DNA of 64,000 nt from positions 868,001 through 932,000 of the forward strand of contig CAVPUC010000004.1 in NCBI GenBank assembly GCA_963708865.1. Reading direction: 5' to 3'. Source of the DNA: DAIDKA01 sp963708865 (GTDB lineage Bacteria; Pseudomonadota; Gammaproteobacteria; Steroidobacterales; Steroidobacteraceae). The notes under the pieces are model-generated. The model had not been told where the DNA came from. It did no database searches and was given only the letters and a program-made list of their open reading frames with translations. Shown here piece after piece: positions 57,030 through 64,000 of this stretch (its first letter is position 1; each line of letters starts with the position of its first letter). The position numbers and the translations under genes are program-made.

Positions 57030-57650
57030 ATGAAACCGTTGACGGCAGTGGTAGCAGCGCTGTGGATATCCGCCGTAGTCCTGGCAAAGCCTGCCCAGGC
57101 AGCACCGCCGCAGCCGGTCATTCAGTTACCGCAGCATGCCGCGACCCGCGCCGCAAGTTCGGCGCCGGATGCGTCGGATGCCTCCTGGCATACCGGCCAT
57201 GGCTGCCTGGCCGATGGCACCGGATATTTTCGCGCCCGGATCGGTGGGGCGTTGACAATGGACGTGAACTGGCAGGGCGCCGAGCTCGAATGCAGCGGGG
57301 AGGCGCGGCCCGATGGCAGCGGCCTGCGCATGAGCTTTGCCGGGCCGGGCCCGGGCGGCAGGCCGATGCGCGTGGTGTTCGGTGTGGGGTCGGCGCGCGA
57401 GGGCCGCGCCGGCCGCGAGCTGCCGACCAATCTCACGGCGCTCCTGGAGGGCGGCCGCATCTTCGCGACGCGTGGCGATGACAAGTGCACCATGGACCAG
57501 CTGACGCAGCACGCCTTACCCGGCTCAAGCGATTTGCGGGTCTGGCGCATCGAGGGCCGGGGCTTCTGCGTGGCGCCGGCCACGGCGCTGGCGGGCAAGG
57601 CGCGCATCCTGATCAGTCGTTTCGATTTCGCCGGCCGCATCGAGTTTTAG
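57030..57650 (+). CDS. Hypothetical exported protein, 206 residues
   Basis: A signal peptide (VVAALWISAVVLAKPAQA) is followed by an exported domain with five cysteines (HGCLADG, LECSGEA, DDKCTMD, RGFCVAP and others). Beta-rich sequences such as MRVVFGVGSAREG and RILISRFDFAGRIEF follow. No family was recognised. The DUF192 gene begins eight bases after its stop, so the two are cotranscribed. A periplasmic place is inferred. The partner is unknown. Confidence 0.65.
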   Translation: MKPLTAVVAALWISAVVLAKPAQAAPPQPVIQLPQHAATRAASSAPDASDASWHTGHGCLADGTGYFRARIGGALTMDVNWQGAELECSGEARPDGSGLRMSFAGPGPGGRPMRVVFGVGSAREGRAGRELPTNLTALLEGGRIFATRGDDKCTMDQLTQHALPGSSDLRVWRIEGRGFCVAPATALAGKARILISRFDFAGRIEF

Positions 57651-57657
57651 GGAGTCC

Positions 57658-58158
57658 GTGAGCATGAACGTTTCGACCCGCTGGTGGCTGCTGACGGTGT
57701 GCATGGCCGCAGGGGTGCTCGCGCTATATGCCGGCACTGCCCGGACGCAGACGCCCAGTGCGCAGCTCGAAGAGCTGTCGGCCTTTCCAATGACCACGCT
57801 CACAGTCACCGGCAGCGGGGGCACTCATCAGTTCAACATCTGGGTGGCCGATACCGAGCCACGCGAGGAACAGGGGTTGATGTTCGTGCGGGAACTACCC
57901 GCCGACCGCGGGATGGTTTTCATCGGCGCGCAGCCGAAGGTCTGGAACATGTGGATGAGGAACACTTACGTGCCGCTGGACATGCTGTTCGTGGCGCCCG
58001 ACGGTCATGTGGTCAAGATCGCCCACGCCATCCCGCATGATGAGACCACCATCAGTTCCGACACCGTGGTGAGGGGCGTGATCGAACTGCAGGGCGGCAT
58101 TTGCGAGCAGCTGCATATCAAAGTGGGCGACGTCGCCAAATGGCGGCCGGCGCAATGA
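57658..58158 (+). CDS. DUF192 exported protein
   Basis: 166 residues with a signal anchor (WWLLTVCMAAGVLALYAG). The DUF192 core is clear: FNIWVADTEPREEQGLMFVR, LPADRGMVFIG, VWNMWMRNTYVPLDMLFV and VVRGVIELQGGICEQL. The family is widespread and has no assigned biochemical role. Start at the GTG shown or at an ATG two codons later. It follows the exported hypothetical gene and precedes the TonB-receptor region. Confidence 0.88.
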   Translation: MSMNVSTRWWLLTVCMAAGVLALYAGTARTQTPSAQLEELSAFPMTTLTVTGSGGTHQFNIWVADTEPREEQGLMFVRELPADRGMVFIGAQPKVWNMWMRNTYVPLDMLFVAPDGHVVKIAHAIPHDETTISSDTVVRGVIELQGGICEQLHIKVGDVAKWRPAQ

Positions 58159-58333
58159 CCCCGTTCTGTTGTCAGCTTATTCCTACAGCTTTGTTGCTGA
58201 AAAGATACGACTTTGCTTGTGGTGCGGGAATCGCGGATTTCCCCGCCCGGTGGTGCGCGTATACCCCTGCTATGGCGTGATTATAAGCCGTTGCACCGCG
58301 ATTGTGCACTTTGCCAACATGTTGCCCCACGAC

Positions 58334-58349
58334 AACACAATATTGTGTT
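58334..58349. promoter_or_regulatory. Perfect 16-base palindrome, probable operator
   Basis: AACACAATATTGTGTT reads the same on both strands. Its right half overlaps the -35 of the promoter proposed for the TonB-receptor gene, about 200 bases before the start codon. That position suits a repressor. The regulator is not identifiable from this window. Confidence 0.5.
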
Positions 58350-58372
58350 AGTTCGCTTATTGAGTTTATGCT
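58343..58372 (+). promoter_or_regulatory. Possible promoter of the TonB-dependent receptor gene
   Basis: TTGTGT, an 18-base spacer, then TATGCT resemble a sigma70 promoter. The -35 lies inside the palindrome. The resulting leader would be about 165 bases. Identified by eye only. Confidence 0.35.
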
Positions 58373-58544
58373 GGTCCCACAGAAGGGAGCAGTGCCGGCC
58401 GTCAGGGCCCGTAGCCGCTTGGCAGGACAAGCGCATTACAAGGCCACTGCTTGGTATCAACTTGGGATTATGCAGCGCTATGTCCGTGCCAACGAACAAA
58501 CTGATAGATCTGTCACGGACGCCTGCATCAGGGAGATCTTTTTC

Positions 58545-61500
58545 ATGTTTGACTCATATAAAGGCGGGTCTGGACCGCGGTCTTTTTCTTTAGGTAACCA
58601 TCAGCCGCCGCGCAGCGGGGCACTGTCGCTGGCGCGGCGTGCGTGTCAGGTCGTCGTCATCGTTGCCCTGTCCGCCGGCAGCGTGGTGGCACTGGCGCAG
58701 GAAGCGCCCGCGCCCACCGCGACTGACCAGACCCCACTACAAGAAGTCGTCGTCACCGGCACCCATATCAAGCAGCCGGGGCTGGTCGCTACAAGCCCGA
58801 CGCAGGTTGTGACTGCCGAGGACATAAAGGTGGGCGGCAAGATTGACATCAGTGAAGTGCTGGAGGAACTGCCACAGAATTTTGACGACAACCTCGGCCA
58901 GGATTTCAGCAACCGCACGAGTGGCCTGACCACCGCCGGTGGCGTTGCGACCGCCGACCTGCGGGGCTTGGGTCCAAACCGCACGCTGGTGCTGGTCGAC
59001 GGAATTCGCCTGGGTATCGGTTCACCAAATACCTTCATCAATTCCCCCGCCCCGGATCTGGATCAGATTCCGGCTTTTCTCATCGATCGGGTGGATGTGG
59101 TGACCGGCGGCGCCTCGGCAGTTTACGGATCCGATGCGATCGCGGGAGTCGTCAATTTCATCATGAAAAAGGATTTTCAGGGCATCCAAGTCGACGGCCA
59201 GGTCGGCGTGGATCAACACGACAACAACAATTCAACCATCACGCCGTTGCTGCAGTCGTTCGGTGCGCCCGACCCGCAGGGCAGCAGGCTGGATGGCCAA
59301 TCTCGCCAGTTCAACGTCGTCATGGGCAGTAACTTTGCTGACGGTCAGGGCAATGTCACCGCCTACTTCGGTTTCTATGATCAGAGTCCCGTGGCCGGCT
59401 CTCAACGCGACTGGGATGCCTGCCAAACGGCTGAAGTGAAAGACGCTAGTGGTGCGGTCGTTGGCCGCACATGCACTGGGTCCTCCAACTCGAACTTCGT
59501 AGATCCCATCACGGGTCCGAACGCCAATACCGTCTTCAGTGTCTATGGATCCAGTTTTGTTCCGCGCGGCTCGGTGGCGACCTATCCGCCCGCTGCATTC
59601 AATTCACAGCCCTACATTTACGCGACCCGCGGTGATACCCGCTACTCCGCAGGTTTTATCGCGCACGATGATCTCAACAGTTACATCAGGCCCTACGCCC
59701 AATTCTATTACACCGACGATCGCACCCACACCTCCATTGCGCCGGATGCCGTTTTCGTGGGTGAGAACGAATTCGATCCATTGGGCGGTGGCTACTACTA
59801 CACAAACTGCAGCAACCCGCTGCTGAGTGCCCAGGAGCGCGGAATCTTGTGTACGCCTGCCCAGGTGGCGGCCGATACCGCGGCTCCCGGGTCGGTGGCC
59901 GTACCACTCGACTTGCGCCGCCGCAACGTGGAGGGCGGTGCACGAAACTCATACTTTGACCATGCGAGCTATCGTGCGGTCGTGGGCGTGAAGGGCGACT
60001 TTGCAGACGCCTGGAGCTATGACGCGTACGCCCAGTACTACTATGTCGACATGTTCGAATCCAATACGGGATATTACAATCTGCAGAGTCTTAACAATGC
60101 CCTGCTGGTGACGGGCACTGCGGCCAACCCCGTTTGTATCAGCGGCGGCTCCTGCATTCCCTACAACATCTGGACCACAGGTGGTGTCACCACGGCGCAG
60201 CTCAACTCCCTGTACCTCACGGGCACATCGGAGGGCAACTATACGATGCGAACGCTGCACGCTGAGGTCAGCGGCGATCTGACGCATTACGGCCTCAAAT
60301 TACCCACCGCCGATCAAGGCCTGGGCGTGGCATTCGGTCTCGAGCACCGCGGCGAACAGCAGGTGTATGCGCCCGACTCAGCCGAAGAAAGCGGCTTGCA
60401 GCTGGGCGCGGGTGCAGCCGCGGTGGCCCTCGATGTGAGCGACCACGTCATGGAAGAGTTCGCAGAGCTGCGCGTCCCGCTGGTCCAGGGCTTGCCCTGG
60501 GTGAAGGACCTAAACTTTGACACGGGTATCCGGCGCTCGGATTATTCGATCTCCGGCAAGGTTGAAGCGCATAAGTTCGAACTGCAATACGCGCCAAACG
60601 ACGATGTGCGATTTCGGGCAAGTTTTGAAAAGGCGATCCGGGCACCGAGCTTGATTGAGCTTTTCAATCCTCAGAACCCCGGTATCAACACGATCGGGAG
60701 CGATCCATGCGCACCGGACGCGAGCACCGGGGTGGCTCAAGCGACATTAGCCCAGTGTCTTAACACTGTGCCTGCGTCGGAGCGTGCGGCCTTCACCGCG
60801 GCATATGGCAACGGTGGATCAACCAACATCATTCCGCAGACCGTGGACGATCAGGGTTATCTGGTAGAGGGCGGCAACCCGACCCTCAAGCCGGAAATCG
60901 GCAAGACCTGGACTGTGGGCGCCTCATTCACGCCGACGTTTGTGCCGGGATTGACCGGAAGTATCGACTATTTCCACATTCTGCTGACCAACGAGATTGG
61001 CGTTGCCTCAGCGGAAGGGTCCCTATCTGGATGTTTGGCCCAAGGGGATGCCGCAGATTGCAGCCAAGTCGTCCGCAACTACGCCACCTTCAGCTTCAAT
61101 GGACCAACGTTGGCAACCGGCGGCTACATCCTGGACGTCAATCAGAACATCGGCGCCGCATTATTCAGCGGTATCGATATAGCGCTGAACTACCGGCTGG
61201 ATCTGCCCGCAGGTCTTGGAGCCTTTACCGTCGCCTTGAACGGCACTTATACCAAGCACGACGGGAGCGGTATCCAGACGGTGGGTCCCACATCAGACTG
61301 CGCGGGTGATTACGGTCCGATCTGCGCCGCCATCATTCCCGTCTGGAAACACACAATGCGGCTGTCATGGGTCACACCGTTTGACGTGACGCCTTCGCTG
61401 ACGTGGCGCTACATCGGCAAAGTCGAGTCGGACAATAACGATCCGAACTTGGGCGACGGAGCGTATCCGGTCTATGGTGCTCCGCTGTATGTGAACTCCA

Positions 61501-61700
61501 CCATTCCGGCTTATAATTACCTGGACTTCGCGGTCACTTATAACCCGATTAAGAACCTTGAGCTACGAGGCGGTATCAACAACTTCCTGGATAAAGATCC
61601 GCCGCTAGCCTTCGGCGATGCAGCAGGTGGTTACAACACCTACTCGATCTACGATTTGGTGGGACGGCAGGTGTTCTTGTCGTTCACAGCGAAGTTCTAA
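58545..61700 (+). CDS. TonB-dependent outer-membrane receptor
   Basis: About 1051 residues. A long basic leader and signal helix (CQVVVIVALSAGSVVALAQ) precede the TonB box-like region LQEVVVTGTHIKQ. The plug holds DISEVLEELPQNFDDN, ADLRGLGPNRTLVLVDG and DVVTGGASAVYGSDAIAG. The barrel ends VGRQVFLSFTAKF with a terminal Phe. Six short Cys-to-Cys loops lie in the barrel, for example CQTAEVK..GRTC and CISGGSC. It resembles the large receptors of Steroidobacter, Xanthomonas and sphingomonads that import carbohydrates or other complex nutrients. The ligand is unknown. The start is chosen at the GGGAG-preceded ATG; a terminator follows. Confidence 0.93.
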   Translation: MFDSYKGGSGPRSFSLGNHQPPRSGALSLARRACQVVVIVALSAGSVVALAQEAPAPTATDQTPLQEVVVTGTHIKQPGLVATSPTQVVTAEDIKVGGKIDISEVLEELPQNFDDNLGQDFSNRTSGLTTAGGVATADLRGLGPNRTLVLVDGIRLGIGSPNTFINSPAPDLDQIPAFLIDRVDVVTGGASAVYGSDAIAGVVNFIMKKDFQGIQVDGQVGVDQHDNNNSTITPLLQSFGAPDPQGSRLDGQSRQFNVVMGSNFADGQGNVTAYFGFYDQSPVAGSQRDWDACQTAEVKDASGAVVGRTCTGSSNSNFVDPITGPNANTVFSVYGSSFVPRGSVATYPPAAFNSQPYIYATRGDTRYSAGFIAHDDLNSYIRPYAQFYYTDDRTHTSIAPDAVFVGENEFDPLGGGYYYTNCSNPLLSAQERGILCTPAQVAADTAAPGSVAVPLDLRRRNVEGGARNSYFDHASYRAVVGVKGDFADAWSYDAYAQYYYVDMFESNTGYYNLQSLNNALLVTGTAANPVCISGGSCIPYNIWTTGGVTTAQLNSLYLTGTSEGNYTMRTLHAEVSGDLTHYGLKLPTADQGLGVAFGLEHRGEQQVYAPDSAEESGLQLGAGAAAVALDVSDHVMEEFAELRVPLVQGLPWVKDLNFDTGIRRSDYSISGKVEAHKFELQYAPNDDVRFRASFEKAIRAPSLIELFNPQNPGINTIGSDPCAPDASTGVAQATLAQCLNTVPASERAAFTAAYGNGGSTNIIPQTVDDQGYLVEGGNPTLKPEIGKTWTVGASFTPTFVPGLTGSIDYFHILLTNEIGVASAEGSLSGCLAQGDAADCSQVVRNYATFSFNGPTLATGGYILDVNQNIGAALFSGIDIALNYRLDLPAGLGAFTVALNGTYTKHDGSGIQTVGPTSDCAGDYGPICAAIIPVWKHTMRLSWVTPFDVTPSLTWRYIGKVESDNNDPNLGDGAYPVYGAPLYVNSTIPAYNYLDFAVTYNPIKNLELRGGINNFLDKDPPLAFGDAAGGYNTYSIYDLVGRQVFLSFTAKF

Positions 61701-61721
61701 GGAAATTCCAATGACCTAACA

Positions 61722-61752
61722 AAAACGGCCCCTATTGGGGCCGTTTTTTTTG
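61722..61752 (+). terminator. Rho-independent terminator of the TonB receptor
   Basis: ACGGCCCC and GGGGCCGT form the stem around a TATT loop, followed by eight T. It begins 22 bases after the receptor stop. The A run on the left makes it partly usable from the other strand as well. Confidence 0.9.
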
Positions 61753-61766
61753 CGTAGCATTTGTGA

Positions 61767-61842
61767 GCATCAGCTGTTCGACGACTACTGCTACAGCGGC
61801 TTCAACTACCTGAACGAGCCACCCGGGGGTACAGCTACTTAA
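61767..61842 (+). other. Short coding-like remnant after the receptor terminator
   Basis: An open stretch reads EHQLFDDYCYSGFNYLNEPP and a few more residues, then stops. The aromatic-rich composition looks like the C-terminal end of a real protein. There is no start or upstream body, so it may be what is left of a deleted neighbour. I could not recognise a family. Confidence 0.3.
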
Positions 61843-61933
61843 GTGCGGACTTCACGGCTTTTCTGCGCATCTCTCATTGAGCTCTGTTTTGGGTGCTGCC
61901 GGCTTTCAGGCCCACGGGATTTGCTCAATGCCC

Positions 61934-62414
61934 CTACTTCAAGCGCTTTACCCGGATGGAACGATGCCCGCCTTCCGAGCCCGTCAATAAATAGCCGCCC
62001 AGCGCTCCAGGTGTCACCGTCACAGAGTCTCCGGCTCTGACCAGAAAACTCGCTGCGTCGGAATCCTCATCTACCCACACCTGCTGGTTCGCCAGCGTCA
62101 GCATGATGCCGCCCCGCGAAACGTGGTCTACCGCCACGACTGCCACCGTCATTGCCTTCATAGGCTCAGCCAGTTGTTCCTTCGCCACCACCCGGGCCGG
62201 ACTGAGCCCGAAGTCCTGATCCGGCGCGGGCCGCTGGCGGCCCGGTGCAGGGCCGCGTCGTAACAGGCCAGACGTAGACGGTTGTCGTCCTGCGCCACGC
62301 AGTTCTGCGCCTTGGCCAGATCATCCGCCGTCAGCGGCGCAGGATTGGCGGCAGCGGCCAGATTGCCGCCCGCGCGCCCCACACCAGGATCAGAAACGCT
62401 GTCCGCTTGTCCAC
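61934..62414 (-). pseudogene. Exported hypothetical protein, split by two frame breaks
   Basis: Pieces in three frames join into one protein of about 155-160 residues. An N-terminal hydrophobic start (DKRTAFLILVWGARA) is followed by DLAKAQNCVAQDDNRLRLAC, then YDAALHR. After a second shift comes FGLSPARVVAKEQLAEPMK, then the C-terminal beta domain ending SEGGHRSIRVKRLK. The C-x(9)-RLACYD motif is common in exported proteins, including some type VI-associated ones, but gives no firm function. It could be an intact gene with two sequencing errors. It lies next to the broken M28 gene. Confidence 0.5.
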
Positions 62415-62484
62415 GCTAATCCATCCTCGTCGCCCAGGACGATCGATGCTACCCGGGCGCGAACCGCCATGCCCCGGAAGTTCC

Positions 62485-63859
62485 TCAGCCGCCGGGCATC
62501 GGCACCACCGGCAGACTGCGATGTCCGCCGGCATCGACCGCGCGTACCGCGAAGATGACGTTATCCTTCGACAGGTCAAGCATGGTTGGTGACGTCGCCC
62601 ACGTTCAGCGCGTGCTGCCAGTCGGGACTGGACGTGTCGCGCCAGAGGACCTCATAGGAGGTGGCGTTCGCGACCCGCTCCCACCTCAGCGTCGAACCAT
62701 TACCCAGTCCCCGAATGTCCAGTTTCGCTGCGACCGGCGACTCGGCGCGGCCGCCAGGGAGGCGAGCGTCGCCGCGTTGATGCGCGCCACGCCCGCGACG
62801 TAGTCGAAATCGACGAACTTGCTCAAGTCCCCGTATTCGATGCCGTCCGCGACGCGCAGATCTTGATGTTCGCGATCGAAGTCCTCCAGGTACTCGGTAA
62901 AACGCACGGCCGGGAAGCCCTGTGGGTAAACGACTGGTGATCGCCGCCACGCAGGTAGCGGTCCGCCCTGAAGATCATCAGTGGCCGCACGCGCAGCCGA
63001 TAGGTCGTGGCGACCTCCACGATCTGACGGGCGAGTTCTCGCGAGGCCGAATCGCTCTCCCCGCCCACGCGGCGCAGCTGCTGCAGCTGCCGCTCGTCAC
63101 GGCAGGCAAACCCTCGGAGAAAACCCGCACGACGCCCGGCCGCTGGCGCGTGCTGCGCGATCCACCCACGATGTCATTGTTCAGGGCGGCCACGATGTTC
63201 CAGCCCTGAGCGCGCGCCATCTGCGCGAAGTGCGCGCTGCCATAAAGATTCTGCTCCTCACCGGCGACGGTCAGAAAGATGATCGGTCCCGGCAACTTCA
63301 GGCGGCTGAGGACGCGTGCGCATTCAGGCTTACCGCCACCCCGCTGGCATCGTCATTGGCGCCGGGCGCATCGTGGCTGGCATCCAGGACATCGGTGACG
63401 CGCGAATCGTAGTGGCCGGTCACCAGGACGATGCGCTGCGCCGAGCGGGTCCGTGCCCTTGAGCACGGCATAGACGTTGGTGATGACGGTGGGGGTGGGA
63501 ATCCGCCCTTCGGGCATTTGCGTGTAGCCATCGGTCTTCACCTCGAGGCAGCCGTGACACGCCTTGGCATACAGTTCGAACTGCGACTTGAGCCATTCGC
63601 GCGCCGCGCCGATGCCGCGCCCCGCGGCGATCGCTGCCGGGTCCTGGGCCGAGAGCGTGGAGCGGGTGCCGAAACTCACCAACTTGTCGATATCCGCCCG
63701 AATGCGCGCCGGTGAGATCTCCTTGAGCGCGGCCGCGATCTGCGGGTCGGCTGGCAGGGGTGGCAGCTCGCCGGCCAAGAGCGGCTGCGCAGCGCACATC
63801 AGCATCGTGACGAGCGCCAGCATGCCCTGTCTGGTTCGGTCGTACATTCGGTTACCCAT
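62485..63859 (-). pseudogene. M28-family zinc aminopeptidase, about six frame breaks
   Basis: A signal peptide (MLALVTMLMCAAQPLLAG) and successive fragments in changing frames spell an M28 peptidase. The zinc site is VLVTGHYDSRV, then APGANDDASGVAVSL, LTVAGEEQNLYGSAHF and LNNDIVGG, and finally GGDHQSF. A C-terminal fibronectin-III-like part follows (GSTLRWERVANATSYEVLWR, then VIFAVRAVDAGGHRSLP). All zinc and catalytic residues are present. Breaks fall near 63450, 63325, 63110, 62930, 62735 and 62578. Dense breaks fit either decay or very poor local sequence. Confidence 0.8.
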
Positions 63860-63904
63860 GTGCGGTTGGCATACGCTGGGTCGCAGTATAGGTTAAGCGG
63901 ACCA

Positions 63905-64000
63905 ATGACCGTTCTGACCACCACCCGACTGCGGCTCGAGCCCTGCAATGAGCGGCATTTGGATGGCTTGAACGCGATCAACGGCGATCCTGAGGTAATG
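63905..64000 (+). CDS. GNAT acetyltransferase, N-terminal fragment
   Basis: The last 32 codons of the window read TVLTTTRLRLEPCNERHLDG and continue LNAINGDPEV. This opening (TxRLxLxP, then xHLxxLxxINxDPEV) is typical of RimJ/RimL-type N-acetyltransferases, which acetylate protein or small-molecule amines. The rest is outside the window. It is divergent from the M28 gene. Confidence 0.75.
   Translation, partial: MTVLTTTRLRLEPCNERHLDGLNAINGDPEVM

Larger units (their letters stand above)
58159..58544 (+). other. Upstream region of the TonB-dependent receptor
   Basis: About 390 bases without a supported gene. It includes a perfect 16-base palindrome and a plausible promoter, listed separately. 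A long frame runs through it in phase with the receptor, but it has no homology or ribosome site. The last 20 bases hold GGGAG, nine bases before the receptor ATG. No other feature was identified. Confidence 0.6.

Overview
The window is GC-rich, densely coding chromosomal DNA from a gammaproteobacterium. Marker order points to the Xanthomonadales / Nevskiales / Steroidobacterales side of the class: groES-groEL under a CIRCE element, cutA-dsbD-tlpA-aroQ-accB-accC-prmA-DUF3426-dusB-fis-purH-purD, and rhlB divergent from trxA-rho. The TonB-dependent receptor and the homospermidine synthase fit the same placement. The genus is an inference. I saw no rRNA, tRNA, CRISPR array, insertion sequence or prophage.

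Layout. 0-5.5 kb: the end of a DUF6165-like gene, a small zinc-finger protein, glnE, and groEL-groES with a HrcA/CIRCE operator overlapping a sigma70/sigma32-type promoter. 5.5-18 kb: a long + strand run for copper tolerance and periplasmic thiol reduction (cutA, dsbD, tlpA-like), aroQ, accBC, prmA, dusB-fis and purHD. 18-23 kb: an outer-membrane barrel, rho with a long Asn/Arg/Gly-rich N-terminus, trxA, rhlB and yrfG. 23-25 kb: a DUF465 protein, an MscS channel and arfB. 25-32 kb: a - strand envelope run of an L,D-transpeptidase, an orphan contractile-tail sheath homologue, an alpha/beta hydrolase, plsB and an exported protein. 32-38 kb: greB and a polyamine locus (homospermidine synthase, arginine decarboxylase) with a GST and a mercaptopyruvate sulfurtransferase. 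38-49 kb: an RRM protein, a UvrD/Rep helicase, a P-loop kinase, a NUDIX hydrolase, a CpcT-like lipoprotein, an ATP-grasp ligase coupled to a zinc peptidase, a phosphatase, ttcA and an M32 carboxypeptidase. 49-57 kb: a glycogen / alpha-glucan cluster (glgA, malQ, GH57, glgC) that also encodes a methyltransferase and a WHy-domain lipoprotein. 57-64 kb: exported proteins, a large TonB receptor behind a palindromic operator, two heavily frameshifted exported genes (one an M28 peptidase) and the start of a GNAT acetyltransferase.

At least eight otherwise conserved genes (dsbD, tlpA-like, purH, rhlB, plsB, the UvrD-like helicase, M32 peptidase and a membrane protein) are split by single-base frame changes, several of them in short G runs. 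Several of these genes are normally essential or important, so uncorrected indels in the assembly are the simplest explanation. The coordinates given span the whole reconstructed gene and the break is noted in each entry.

The most unusual content is the lone tail-sheath gene within an envelope operon, the coupled ATP-grasp / zinc-peptidase pair, a DsbD with two N-terminal alpha domains, the Rho N-terminal extension, and a structured element between trxA and rhlB.
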